NCBI RefSeq assembly: GCF_019320115.1
Contig: NC_089589.1
Location: 18,415,641 to 18,479,640 of the forward strand
Reading direction: 5' to 3'
Source: Miscanthus floridulus
Taxonomy: Eukaryota; Streptophyta; Magnoliopsida; Poales; Poaceae
DNA length: 64,000 nucleotides
In this document: positions 20,915 through 33,858 of the stretch, one piece after another
How positions within the stretch are numbered: the stretch's first letter is position 1
Layout of the letters: every line of letters starts with the position of its first letter
Notes under the pieces: generated by a model
Seen by the model: only the letters and a program-made list of their open reading frames with translations
Database searches by the model: none
Told to the model about the DNA's origin: nothing
Position numbers and translations under genes: made by a program

Positions 20915-23194
20915 ATGATCTTCTCAACGGGATCAACCTTCATCTTCGGTTCATGGATCTACGAGGCGGACGACAACGACAAGCTCCAAGGCCGTCCCCT
21001 CGAAGATTCGGATCACCATGAAGACCTTTCTATTTCGACGACTACGACAGACCAACTCGCTGGAAGATTCGCGCAGCTCGTGATATCCGACCCAACTCAG
21101 ATTTCGCGGCTTTGCACATCCGACTCAAACTCAGGCCCCGCATCCGAGATGGAGTCTTACCCGATTTCTTTCGACAAACCGAGTTCTTTTCCGACAGGGC
21201 TCCAGAATGCTGCTTCGTCTTATCAAGAATACAACTCGGAGTACACCCAGAGTCCTTTCAAGAAGTCAGGACCTTTTCCGTTCGGACTCCACAACATGGC
21301 AACATCTTATTAGGCACGGCCCAAAAAATTCCTCGATCCGGTGCTTAGAATGCCACTGAAAGGAGCTCAGGAGGGTCTCGTACTAACTATAACATCCCAA
21401 GACTACATCGTCCACTGGCCAGGTTCAGTTCCTGAGGATAGCGGTACCCGACTAGTCCGCACGACGACAACAACAATTTTACCCTACCAAGAAGGAGATT
21501 CGATCTACGACCTTGAAGCCTCTACTAAAGTTATCAAGAACTCCGACAGTGTGGAAACCGACACCAATAACAGAACAATTCACGCACGAGAAGTATTCAT
21601 GGTTCGCCGTCCTCGATCACCATTGGTCCCCCTAGAAGCACCCGACATCAGGTCATCGGATGAATCTGAGACCAACATATCACCCTTTGCTCAAGGGCAC
21701 GATGGTGAGACCAAGAATCAGAAGCAAGCCAGAGAAAGAAGAAACAAATTGAAACAAGGACGCCAACGCCGTGCTAGGCAGCGCAAGGAAGCTTGGATTA
21801 GATATGAGTCAGATCTGGCCAAGTACAATAGAAGAAAATCAGAACAAGAAGTCAAAGAAAGACGCGCGGCGAATACACCCTACGATTGGATCCGAGAAGC
21901 ACTGGAAGAACTCGGAGCGACCTCACATCCCAGTGAAAGATAGGAACAGCTCTGGGACCTTCTTCGGACAGCAGCCCTAAGGATGCACAACGAAAAGACC
22001 CACTCAAGACTACCTGCCAGGTCAACATCTCATAGGAAGGAAGATCGAAATCGAAAGAAGTCCGCTTTCGAGAGACTTGGACCAAGTGGAAGTCACAACA
22101 GAGAAAGTAGAAGGGTCCACAGTCAAAACTACCGAGTCGAACAACCAAGAAAGATTAGAAGCGAAGCACCCATTCAAACAAACCCGCAGAACTACTCTCA
22201 CCAAAACAATAGTTGGCTGGAAGGAGGTGCCGAATCAGAATACAAAGAAGCCGGAACACACAATAGATTCCCCTGTTTAGCAAACAGACTTGCTTCAATA
22301 CGACTACCTCACAAGTTCAAGCCGTCCAACCACTCTAAATATGATGGCAAGACCGAACCAAAACAATGGCTCAGGATTTACTCGCAATCGATTGAACTAG
22401 CCGGAGGAGACGATGATATCAAGACCTTTTTCTTTCCCATGGCCCTAGAAACCATGCCCCTCCAATGGTTCGACAAATTGAATGCAGGGTCAATCAGAAA
22501 TTGGGAGGACTTGCAAAAAATTTTCTATGAAAATTTCGTGGGCATCATTACGCACCCCATCGCCCACGCAGAATTAAAGGGACTCAAGCAGAAAGGGGGC
22601 AAAAGTCTCAGAAATTACTATCGATGATTTGGCGAACTACGTGCTCAAGTACATGACATCACCGAACGAGAAGTAATCGAAGCTTTCTCTCATGGAATCA
22701 TGGCTAGGTGGCAATTTCAGGACTTCTGCAAAGAAAACCCAAGAAACAATGAAGAATTCAGACACACAGTAGAAAAGATGATAACTGCAGAGGAGAAGAC
22801 ATGAGAAAGGTTCCCGGACAGAAACAACCGAGACAACCTGGACAAGCAAAATCATCGAAACATCAGACATCAGGAAAGAAAAAGTGAACCAGACAACACC
22901 ATAGCGGTGGCTGACAAACCAAGGAAGTTTTCAAAGCCCAGAAGATATGATGACTTTGAAAACAGGCATTTCATCTGGCACCCTAAAGGAAATCACACCA
23001 TCGGAAATTGCTACACCTTCAATGATCGATACACAAGAAAAGATAGCAAGGGAAACACTAAAGAAGACAATCAGGAAAAAGGTGAAGACAACCACGAAGA
23101 CAAAGGATTCCAAAAATCCAAGGGGACAGTAGCAGTAATCTTCGCCGAGGCCCCAGATTCCAGAAGCAAACATCAAGAAAAGCTAGCTCTATGA
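20915..23194 (+). pseudogene. gypsy gag
   Basis: One frame runs from ATG 20915 (MIFSTGSTFIFGSW) to TGA 23194, broken by stops near 21311, 21941, 22625 and 22802. The capsid-like retrotransposon gag domain is at about 22300-22800 (KYDGKTEPKQWLRIY, PLQWFDKL, FYENFVG). A basic region precedes it (21720-21860, many Lys/Arg). Towards the end, KGNHTIGNCYTFND resembles a degenerate zinc knuckle. Gag packages the element RNA. The element is defective; no intact gag can be made from this copy. Confidence 0.85.
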
Positions 23195-23209
23195 ACCATC
23201 ATGGCAGCA

Positions 23210-26200
23210 GAACCGGCTACTCTAAGATATCTCAATTGGTCACAATATCCAATCTAGTTTTCAAGAGAAGACCAATGGACTAGCGTAGGGAACGCAGGCC
23301 ATTACCCACTGGTTCTAGATCCAACTATCGCCGGTATGACTGTCACAAAAGTACTAATCAATGGGGGAGCCGGACTCAACATCATTTTTTAGAAACACTA
23401 AGGAAGATGGGACTACAACTCGCCGGGATGATTACACCAACGAGCACCCCTTTTTATGGGATAGTACCCGGCAAGGCAGCCATCCACTTGGACAAATCAC
23501 TCTACCGGTTACTTTTGGAACTCCCTCAAACTACCATACATAGTTCATCAAGTTTGAAGTTGCAAACTTCGATTCATCATATCACGCAATCCTTGGGTGC
23601 CCAGCACTAGCAAAATTTATGGCGATACCGCATTACCCGTACCTATTGCTTAAGATGCCAGGGCCTAACAGTGTTCTTTCCCTTCGAAGTGATTTGAAGC
23701 GCGCTTTTGACTGCGACGTTCAGACAATCCAAATTGCAGCCAAGGCACAAGCCGCCAATGGTAGAAAAGAAATAGCCACTATTGTCGCAGAAATGAGCCC
23801 AAAAGAACTAGAGATACCAGCTAAAAAGCCCAGCATCCTAGCACCACCAAAACAAGCCGACGTCAAGCAAATCGACCTAGGCACCGGTGATCCCTCCAAA
23901 ACAGCAACCATCAGCGCCCACCTCTCGGCAAAATAGGAACTCACGTTCACCAACTTTCTTCGGGACCACAAAGATATCTTCGCTTGGAAGCCGGCCGACA
24001 TGCCAGGTGTCCCAAGAGACTTGGTTGAGCACAGAATCGATATCAATGAAGGCTCCAAGCCTGTGAAGCAACGGCTACGACGATTTTCACCCGACAAGAA
24101 GGCATCAATTAAAAAAGAAATCACGAAGCTAATGGCAGCTGGATTCATCAGAGAAATCCTTCATCCGGGCTAGCTAGCAAACACAGTTCTAGTACAAAAA
24201 AAGAATACGGACGAGTGACGCATGTGCGTCGACTACACAGATCTCAACAAGCACTGCCCGAAAGATCCATTCGGACTACCATGCATTGATCAGATAGTTG
24301 ATTCAACAGCAGGATCTGCCCTATTATCCTTCCTTGATTGCTATTCAGGATATCACTAGATCGTATTAAAGGAAGAAGACCAGAGCAAGACATCTTTCAT
24401 CACTCCATTCGGTGCCTACTACTACAAGACCATGTCGTTTGGACTCAAGAATGCCGGAGCCACTTACCAAAGAGCTATCCAAACATGCCTTGGTGACCAA
24501 ATCGGCGAAAACGTAGAGGCATACGTGGATGACATAGTAGTTAAAACAAAGAAACCGGACACACTAATTGAAGACTTAAAACAAACTTTCGAAAACCTGA
24601 AAAGGTGGAGGTGGAAATTGAACCCAAGCAAGTGTGTATTCGGAGTTCCTTCAGGACAACTACTCGGGTTCTTGGTCAGTCATCATGGAATCGAAGCCAG
24701 CACCAAGCAAATTTGAGCCATAATAGAGATGGGCCCTCCTCGAAGTGTTAAAAATGTGCAGAAACTAACAGGCTGCATGGCGGCCCTCAATCGCTTCATA
24801 TCAAGACTCGGTGAAAAAGGGTTACCTTTTTTTAAACTACTAAAGAAGACAGACAAGTTCGAGTGGACAGAAGAAGCCAATGAAGCTTTCAAAAGACTTA
24901 AGGCATACCTCACCTCCTCGCCAGTTCTCACACCTCCAAAGAAATATGAAGACATGATGCTGTACATTGCGGCAACTTCTACTATGATCAGCACAACGAT
25001 AATCGTAGAAAGAGAAGAAGAAGGGTGCATATATAAAGTACAACACCCAGTATACTACATCAGCGAAGTACTGTCAGAATAAAAAATACGGTACCCACAT
25101 GTGCAAAAACTACTCTACTCCTTCCTGATCACTTCACGCAAACTTCGCCACTATTTTGAAAGCCACAAGATTACCGTGGTGATAGATTTCCCACTCGGAG
25201 ACATCCTACACAATAGAGACTCAACAGGGCGCATATCTAAGTGGGCAGTTGAACTTGGTGCTCTCAATATCGATTTTACCCCACGGAAAGCAATTAAATC
25301 TCAAGCCCTTGCCGATTTTGTTGCCGAATGGACAGAAATTCAACAGCCTATGTCAAATACCATCCTTGACCATTGGAAGATGTACTTCGATGGATCACTC
25401 AAGCTAGGCGGAGCCGGTGCAGGCGTTCTCTTCATTTCTCCAGACGGAAAACAACTCAAGTATGTCCTTCAGATATTATGGCAAGCTACAAACAATGAAG
25501 CAGAATACGAAGCCCTCATCCACGGGCTCCGAGTAGCAATTACCCTCGGAATCAAGCGATTACTCGTATACGGCGATTCGGCAGTTGTCATCAACCAAGT
25601 CAACAAAGATTGGGACTGCACCAAAGAAAACATGGACGCCTACTATGCTGAAATACAAAAACTTGAAAAACATTTTCAAGGATTGGAAATTCTACATGTC
25701 CTACGTGATTCTAATATTGCAGCAGACGTCCTCGCCAAGCTTGGATCAGACAGGGTGAAGGTCCCACCCGGTGTATTCAAAGAGGAGTTATCAGCTCCCT
25801 CTATAAAACAACCCAGTGAGATAACCCCTGAACTCCCAGCTAAAGGCACCTAGATTTTGGTAATCACCACCTCATGGACCCATGTTTTTATCGATTATAT
25901 CAAAGAGAATAAGTTGCTAGCAGATAAAGCGGAGGCTACCCGAGTTGTTCACAGAAGCAAAAACTACGTCCTCGTAGGGGACAAGCTGTACAGAAGAGCC
26001 GCATCATCAGGAGTACTCCTAAAATGTGTCTCGTTTGAAAAAGGCAAAGAGATCTTAGACGAAATACACTCAAGTTGCTGTGGAAATCATGCCGCTTCAA
26101 GAACACTAGTCGACAAAACATTCCACACCAGATTCTACTGGCCAACCGCTTTGAAAGACGCAGAAGAACTCGTCAGAAAATGCAAAGGTTGTCAAATGTT

Positions 26201-27113
26201 CGCAAGACAAGCTCATGTGCCAGCTCATAATCTCATCTGCATCCCACCCGCTTGGCCTTTCTCTTGCTAGGGGCTAGATCAAGTAGGACCTCTGAAGAAA
26301 GCAAAGGGTGGTTTTGAGTACATCTTTGTAGCAATTGACAAGTTCACCAAGTGGATCGAATATAAACCACTCGCAAAATACAGCGTAGCCAAAGCAGTCG
26401 AGTTCATCCAAGACATTATGCACCGCTTCGGCATGCCCAATCGAATCATCATAGATTTGGGTTCTCCCTTCACAGCTATAGAATTCCAAAGTTGGGCACA
26501 TGATTGCGGTTTCAGCATAGATTACGCATCAGTCGCACATCCAGAAGCCAACGGACATGTAGAAAGGGCTAATGGACTCATACTAGCTGGATTAAAACCA
26601 AGATTGTATGAAGAACTAGTGGACTATGGATCCAAATGGATTGAAGAATTACCCAAAGTAGTATGGGGGCTATGAACTCAAATAAGCAGAGCCACCGGAT
26701 ACTCACCGTTCTTCCTAGTTTACGGATCAGAAGCTGTACTGCCTGCCGACTTGATTTGGACGTCACCAAGGATAGAACAATATGACGAAGGAGAAGCAGA
26801 ACACACCAGAAGATTAGAACTCAATAGTATAGAAGAAGTCAGAGTAAATGCTACCCTTCAATCAGCTAGATACCTCCAAGGTTTAAGACGCCACTACAAC
26901 AAGAATACCTAGCCTCGGTCACTCCAAATCGGAGACCTAGTACTAAGAAGAATACAAAAAACTGACGGACGCCATAAACTACTCAGTCCATGGGAAGGTC
27001 CATTTATTATCACAAAAGTCACCGGACCAGGCACGTACAAGTTGATAACTGAAGATGGAAAAGAAGTCAACAATACATGGCACATCAGCCAACTAAGAAG
27101 ATTCTACGCATGA
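23210..27113 (+). pseudogene. gypsy pol: protease, reverse transcriptase, RNase H, integrase
   Basis: Protease is at 23330-23620 and has LINGGAG where an active-site Asp is expected; it is broken by at least two frameshifts. Reverse transcriptase is at 23940-24720 with the catalytic YVDDIVV intact. RNase H is at 25370-25760 (YFDGSLK, NNEAEYEAL, GDSAVV: Asp, Glu and Asp visible). Integrase is at 25860-27113 with an HHCC finger (CKGCQMF) and a DDE core (Asp in GLDQVG, Asp in IIIDLGSPF, Glu in NGHVERANG), ending RRFYA at 27113. About ten nonsense codons interrupt the frame, many of them TAG or TGA in place of Trp, Gln or Arg codons. Non-functional copy. Confidence 0.9.
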
Positions 27114-27134
27114 AAACAACTCAAGGAAGAATAT

Positions 27135-27265
27135 ATATATACAAGCCACAAGAAATCAGCGTTCATGATCAATAAAGATGGTGTTCCTCGACAACATATG
27201 TATTATTATGGCTTATCAACGTTCATGATCAATAAAGATGGTTTTTCGATGACATATGTCTTATC
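27135..27265 (+). repeat. Direct repeat of about 64 bp after integrase
   Basis: Two copies contain CGTTCATGATCAATAAAGAT followed by GGT, a short variable part, and ACATATGT-TTAT-ATGGCTT. Confidence 0.8.
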
Positions 27266-27289
27266 ATGGCTTTCCCCGAGTTGTTTTCA

Positions 27290-27925
27290 CTAAGCTTACT
27301 GGCCGAGAGCAAAAGAGCCGAAAAGATGCTTGAGCCCACCGATGAGGGTAGCTAACACCCGAACCAAAAAGCAAACTGGCTGAAATTATGCCTGAGCATA
27401 CCGACCGAGAGCAAAAGAGCTGAAAAGATGCTTGAGCCCGCCGATGAGGGTAGCTAATAAGCTAACACCCGAACAAAAAAGCAAAATGGCTGAAATTATG
27501 CCTGAGCATACCGGCCGAGAGCAAAAGAGCTGAAAAGATGCTTGAGACTGCCGATGAGGGTAGCTAATAAGCTAACACTCAAACAAAAAAGCAAAATGGC
27601 TGAAATTATGCCTGAGCATACCGGCCGAGAGCAAAAAAGCTAAAAAGATGCTTGAGCCCGCCGATGAGGGTAGCTAATAAGCTAACACCCGAACCAAAAA
27701 GCAAAATGGCTGAAATTATGCCTGAGCATACCGGCCAAGAGCAAAAGAGCTGAAAAGATGCTTGAGCCCGTAGATGAGGGTAGCTAATAAGCTAACACCC
27801 GAACCAAAAAGCAAAATGGCTAAAATTGTGCCTGAGCATACCGGCTAAGAGCAAAAGAGCTGAAAAGATGCTTGAGCCTGCCGATGAGGGTAGCTGAAAA
27901 GCCAACACCCGAATCGATCCTAAGA
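27290..27925 (+). repeat. Tandem repeat, about 110-bp unit, 6 copies
   Basis: The unit starts CCGGCCGAGAGCAAAAGAGC and contains GATGAGGGTAGCTAA and GGCTGAAATTATGCCTGAGC. Copies start near 27299, 27401, 27510, 27620, 27731 and 27841. It is noncoding and lies between pol and the antisense ORF. Confidence 0.92.
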
Positions 27926-28049
27926 TGATCTTACAACCAGGGAAAGAGCAAGATGCTGGCCACATCTCGAGTTAAGCAAAAAAGCTAAAAAGAAGACGCT
28001 GAAGATACTTGAGATCGCCGGTCCTAAGTCTTTTCAGTACTAACAAGAA

Positions 28050-28305
28050 CAGAAAGTTTGTCAAGACAACGATCTACATATACATAGTTGTTTACACGGC
28101 GCAGACGAGAGCCAGACAAGCACTTGGCAAATCAAGAAAGTTTGTCAAGACAACAATCTACATATACCGAGTTATTTACGTGGCGCAGACGAAAGCTAGA
28201 CAAGCACTCGGCAAATCAAGAAAGTTTGTCAAGACAACGATCTACATATATCGAGTTGTTTACATGGCGCAGACAAAAGCCAGACAAGCACTCAGAAAAT
28301 CAAAC
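28050..28305 (+). repeat. Tandem repeat, 84-bp unit, 3 copies, open as 28-residue repeats
   Basis: The unit starts AGAAAGTTTGTCAAGACAAC and ends GGCAAATCA. Because 84 is divisible by 3, one plus frame stays open across it (28-residue units containing KFVKTTIYIY). No protein family was recognised. Confidence 0.88.
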
Positions 28306-28468
28306 GACTACTCGGAAAAAATTCTAATCACTTGGACAACTCATTCAAAGAATAAACAAGGCGAAGACATCCAGGCAAAGAAGATATCAACAAAAAAAAT
28401 AAAGAATCTTCATTCAAAAAGAAGTATAATATCCTATTACAGAGGCTGGAGTACAAAGGTCAATTACA

Positions 28469-31400
28469 TCAAACATCGTCATCAGGAGAAGAAATATCAA
28501 TATTAAGATTATCCACAATCCTCCTGGCTAAATCTTCGACCTCAGGCTCCACCTTTTCAACGGCATCCAGATATTCTTGACTCTCGGCTTCCTCTGCAAT
28601 CTTGGACAAAGGGACCTTCGGAGCAAGAACCCGGACCTGGGCAAGAACATTCTTGGTACATAGTTGGGCGCACTTCTTCACGAACTCCTAGAAACGGGTC
28701 AGAACTTTGGGAATAAACTGAGCCCAAGATTGACCATCATCTATTGGAGTTCGGAGAAGGTTAGCTACTGACCGAAATGATTTCCACAAAGCATTCCAGT
28801 TCTCAGTAGCTGTCGTCAACTTACCAGTCAAGACTTCAACAGTTTTTTGGGCCTGCACAAGATCCCTGTCAGCTCCACGCCTAATCAACTTAGCAAGCGT
28901 GAGTTCTTCTTCAGCACGAGTAATTACCTCCTCAGCCCTATTGTGACTATTGCGAACAATTATCTTCATTTCTTCAATATCCTCCGAGAGCTTCTGCTTT
29001 TCAACTCGGAAAGCTAGACCAAGCACCAAAAAACAAGTCAGCAAAAAGGAAAATCAGAATACAAAAGGAAATAAGAAGAACCTGCAATACCATTGCACTC
29101 ATTCTTCATGGCCTCCACCGTAGCATCCCTCCGTTTCTCTGCCTCTACCACCCGGGCACGAAGAGCTTTTTCCTCCTTTTGGTGCGTTTGACGCTCAGTC
29201 TCCATCTCGGCCCGACAGAGATCAAGCTCTGCTTTTAGGGCACTTACCTCAGAAGACAACTTTTTTCTCGGTTTCAGACTAGAAAAAGAAGCCGGTATGA
29301 TCCCGAGAAAAAGACTGAACAAAGAGGGAGAGAGAAAAAAGGCATAAGAACAAAACAAAGACGAACATCCAAAGAAAGAAATTCAGAAAAACTTACCTAG
29401 AGCTTTTCCCCAAAAGAAGTCGCAAGGGTTCCCCAGGCAGCAGTCAGCTCTGACAACCGATGAGTGGCATCGAATTGTTGCACAACATCATCATCAAAAC
29501 GCTGACCGATAGTACCAAGAGGAACATAGGAAGAAGTCGGCCGAGGCAAAGAAGGCAAGGCCACGGCCATACCCTGGGAAGCCCCGGCTGACTCCTCAGA
29601 AGGACCCACCGCCGTAGCCACGGTCACCCCCGGAGCCAGCAAATCAGCAGCAGCGTGGTCACTTGGGAACCCTGTCTCCCTCATAGCCACCTCGCCGACT
29701 GTACATTCTAAGTCCTGAGACTCAACACAGAGGGGCACACCAGAGGAAGGACAAGAAGTCGACTGAGGGTTAAGGGAAGACGAGGGTCTGCAAGATGATA
29801 AGGAAACACGACGATAAGAATATGAGTTAGAAAAAAGGAAAACATAAGCAAAGAAACATAACGAGGAATCACTCACTCAGCTATCTTCTTCTTCATAAAA
29901 CTAACAGAGGACTTCAGAGGGGGAACTATAGCGGCAAAAACATCACCGCCACTCTGCGACAGGAGCGGCATGGCCAGAACTGGAGCCCCAGTAGAACTCA
30001 AGTTCGACGGCCGCTTACTACAAGAGAACAAATCCAAAGTTAGAACAAAAAGAGGTGTTCAACAAAACAAAAACAAGAAAACAACTCATCGATGCATGAC
30101 AAGGGCCGCATCATCATCCTCTTCTTCCTCATTCTCGGACATAGCAACCACAACGCCATCTGAAAAAGGAGAAAAGTACTCGGTTAAAGGCACAAACAAA
30201 CAACAAGAAGACAAAGCGTATTAATATGCTCACCTAGGAGCATGCTACCTATAACTTGAGTACCTAGACGAGTACTCGAATGGCAAAGCTTCTTGGTAGC
30301 AGACAAACTAGAAGAAGAACAAATCGCTCGCCCCCTTTTTCCAACACTATGAGGAGCTCGAGGAACTAGACGAGGAACATACTCCACATATACATCAAAG
30401 ACTACGGAAGAAACTCCAGGAAACATCGTGGTGGTTTGAAACTTACTAGTTAAAGAAGCCCAGCAAGACTATCCCCAGTCTCCACAATGGTAGGGCAGTC
30501 ATCAAGGGGGATCGAATCAACGAGGTTACGCCCCAATTCCTATAAAAGAGTAAAACAACCAGACAAGAAAGATTAAGCAAAAAGTGGAGACAGCAAAGGA
30601 AATACAAAAAGTACCCGAATAAGAAAAAAACCACTCACAGCAGGAGGTGGGTTGTTAGCGCAATACTCAAGGACAGCATGTGGAATGACGCTCACTCCTT
30701 TCAACATCTTCTGAAGGCACTCGAGCACCACCTCATCAGTCAACTCAAGGGCAGGGACCATACGAGAAGGATCCTCAGCCCCAGAGTACTCAAAACCAAA
30801 ATTGTCTCGCTCCTTCAGAGGCTGAACACGGTGGCGAAGAAAACTAGAGACGATACCAAAGCCAGTCAAACCCTGCTATTTCAGAGTACATATCCTCTCA
30901 AGAAGCGGCTTGATCGCCTAGAGCTCATCCAACGTCAGGGGATTCTTTTCCTATCGGTCATTAACCACGGACCAGATCCAGAATGAACAGTAAGAGGAGG
31001 AATCAAATTGGTGGCATAAAACCAGTCGCCACGCCAATCCCTCACAGAATCAATCAAGTCATATTCAAAGAATTTACTCTTAAGATCCTAACAAAACTGA
31101 ATCCCTCAACCACCAAGAACATGGGTGTCGTCGCGGCGGGGTTGGGGTTTCAGACGGAAGAAGTAACAAAAGAGAGAAAGAGAAGGAGGAATTCCAAGAA
31201 AAGTTTTACAAAGATGAACAAAAACGGAAAGATGAAGGACAACATTGGGAGCAAGATGGTTCAGGCTAATCCCAAAATAGCTAAGAAATCAATGAAGAAA
31301 AGCAGAGGTAGGAAGGCAGAGTCCGGCACAGATAAAGGAGACAAAAAGAACAATCTCACCAGGACCTGGAGTTGGGACCCGATGCTCGCCTGGAGCTCTC

Positions 31401-31597
31401 CAATCAGCAAACTCCTTGCCCTGGATCAGACCATCACTGACAAGCTCGCGCAACTAATCCTCAGTTGTAGTTGGAGCCGGCCAGATCTTCTGAGCAGCCC
31501 TCATGGCCATGAATTCTTGGTTTTCAATCATAGAAAGCGAGGCCTCCTCGTCCACAAAGGCTGCCTGGGACTTGCTCGCTGATTTCTTCCTACCCAT
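28469..31597 (-). pseudogene. Antisense ORF of the gypsy element, putative gypsy-type transposon domain plus coiled coil
   Basis: Reading starts at 31597 (MGRKKSASKSQAAF) and runs against the direction of gag-pol to 28469 (NIDISSPDDDV). The N-terminal part (31200-30570), with the block FGISLNHLAPN and SVRDWRGDWFY, matches the plant 'putative gypsy type transposon' domain. The C-terminal part (29280-28480) is a long coiled coil (KAELDLCRAEMETERQTHQ and RVEKQKLSEDIEEMK). Several introns or stops break it. Antisense ORFs in the 3' region are known in Tat-lineage elements such as Grande; their role is unknown. Confidence 0.72.
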
Positions 31598-33465
31598 ATA
31601 CTAGCGAAAGCAATAAAAACACTAAGGAATGATGACGCTCAGACGGCGACGCTCAGATGACGGTGACAATGGCGACGACGGAGTTTTGAAGACTAGGGTT
31701 TCAGGGCAAAAGCAGGACAGTAAAGAAAAAGAACAAGAAAGGCCTATAAATAGATTTTCACAGCAATAGAAACGCGGCCCACCAGGCCCGTTTAAACACG
31801 GCATGAGAACGCAACGGTCCATTACTCACCACAACTGACACAGCTGAAATGACAGACGACACAATTCCACACAAAGGTACAGTTCAACGGGCAGATTTCA
31901 GACTTATCCATCTAGCACCACGGCAGAGTTATCATATTGCTACAAAAAGAACTCATCAACCATGAAGCAAAGGAGGGTTACCTCACAACCAGGACATCAG
32001 CAGAAAAGATAATGACAACTCAGAAGACAAGATTCTTTCCATTATAAATAGCTTCAAAAATTAAAAGATTACACATCTTACAAGACCCAATGAACTCGGT
32101 ACTACGACAAGCAAGGTAGCAAAAAGGAACCCGAACACAACTAGGCTCTGAAACGACTACGTGTTCCAAATTGCTACTCGGTAGAACAAACCGCACTCGC
32201 CTACACTGTTTTCTTCAAAGGAAGAACGCAGCACATCCAAGGCGGAGATCAGCAGTATGGCGGGACAACATGGAACAAGAGAAGCTTGCAGGCATCTGTC
32301 TACCCAAGTCTGATATGATGCTGGATATGGTGTTGATCTGCACCGGATAATCTCAGGGCAGGCGACAAGGATCAACCCAGAACTGCTGGATGAAGGAACG
32401 TATCCCACATCACAAGACTTCCTCCAACTACCGCCACGTACTTCCCGGTGCAATGCCGCTGCGGGATTAGTCTACCTCTAATCCCTATCACAAGACTTCC
32501 TCCAACAATGACAAGATATACAAAATCTACAAAATATGCCCGGGGGCTGCTCTACTTCACAAACTATCATATTCATGACTACGGAGATTTCAAACCACGC
32601 AACAAAATGTTCGATGAATCAAAACAGCACACTAGGAGGGCATTTATAGACCAAAAAAGCGGTGCACATGGACCGGGAGCACCAATGGAACAAACCTAAC
32701 AAAGGACATAGTGAAAAGACAGAATTCAATGAAAAAGGACTCAGGCGTGAAGGAGCAGTACTCAAGAATTAGCATATTCGGAAGAATATACCAACACTGT
32801 ACAACTCGTGAACAAACAACATTTACTCTCAACCACCACCATACAACTACATCTGACAACAGCAGACTACTAGAGAACATGCCAAAATCCTGTATCCGAG
32901 TTCTTTTTGAATAAAAGAACCCACGTATATGATCGGGGGTTGCAATAGGAAAGGCTTTCAGTCCTTTAAACAACTCAGATTCAAGACCCTCCAACTTTTT
33001 GTTCCAAATAGCAAGAGGCTCGGGGGCTACACTCAGTGAGTGCACTTTTTTCTTCAAAAAAGCGCACATCACTCGGAAGACTTCCTCAAGACAACAGTTT
33101 TTCAAACAACATAAGATTCAAGACCCTTCAACTTTTTGTTCCAAATAGCAAGAGGCTCGGGGGCTACACTCAGTGAGTGCACTTTTTTCTTCAAAAAGGC
33201 ACACATCACTCGGAAGACTTCCTCAAGACAATAGTTTTCAAACAACATAAGATTCAAGACCCTCCAACTTTTTGTTCCAAATAGCAAGAGGCTCGGGGGC
33301 TACACCCAAATGGGAGTACTTTTTTCTTCAAAAAATACAAAGATCTCATGAAGCGCTACACAGTTTCGCTCAAGAAAGCACTCGGACGACGCTTGTTCCT
33401 GCTCGGCAAGACCTAAAGGAACAAGACAAGGCTTCCAGAGCTCAACCATGAAGTGCTCGGGGGCT
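31598..33465 (+). other. gypsy 3' region with three copies of a polypurine-tract-like unit
   Basis: No gene was recognised. From 32980 a unit of about 130 bp recurs three times (near 32986, 33119 and 33256), each with CAAGAGGCTCGGGGGCTACA. A related AGTGCTCGGGGGCT lies directly before the 3' LTR at 33466 and is the likely polypurine tract. Confidence 0.6.
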
Positions 33466-33853
33466 TGTCGGTGCGGGACCCATAGGATGCCCTGCAAGGA
33501 AGGGAGAAGTAGTTCTAGTCTAACTAGGATTCTTCCCATGTAATCTTAGTAGTAGTATTATTCTGTAATCCTACTAGGAACTCTCATTATAAACCGACTA
33601 GGATTCTGACCCCCTGACTACATAAAGGAGGGCAGGGTTCCTAGAAAGGTGACTCAGAGAACACTGAACAATCAATCCAACGCAAAGGCTAATGCCGACT
33701 GGACGTAGGGCTATTACTCGATCACAATCGAGGGTCCGAACCAGGATAAATCGACTGTCTCTTGCGTTTACCGTCGAGTTCTGCATACGCTGAAGCCCGA
33801 ACAAACTGCCCCGGGTACCCCCGTGGCAGGCTATCGGTGGTGAAACATCGACA
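33466..33853 (+). repeat. 3' LTR of the gypsy element
   Basis: It starts TGTCGGTGCGGGACCC and ends GAAACATCGACA, followed by the duplication GTCAC. It has the same length as the 5' LTR, with about 14 differences. Confidence 0.93.
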
Positions 33854-33858
33854 GTCAC

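Larger units (their letters stand above)
20463..33853 (+). mobile_element. Ty3/gypsy LTR retrotransposon (Tat-lineage type), 13.4 kb, nested in CACTA
   Basis: Two LTRs of 388 bp each (20463-20850, 33466-33853) start TG and end CA. They are flanked by the perfect 5-bp duplication GTCAC (20458-20462, 33854-33858). The order is LTR, primer-binding site, gag, protease, reverse transcriptase, RNase H, integrase, tandem repeats, a long antisense ORF, polypurine tract, LTR. Integrase after RNase H defines Ty3/gypsy; the long 3' region with an antisense ORF fits the Tat lineage (Grande-like). By eye the LTRs differ at about 14 of 388 positions, nearly all transitions. The coding region has many nonsense codons and frameshifts. 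Confidence 0.93.

Noticed and set aside
28050..28305. Regular repeats that might suggest a CRISPR array
   Set aside because: The 84-bp units are directly adjacent, without unique spacers, inside a plant retrotransposon.
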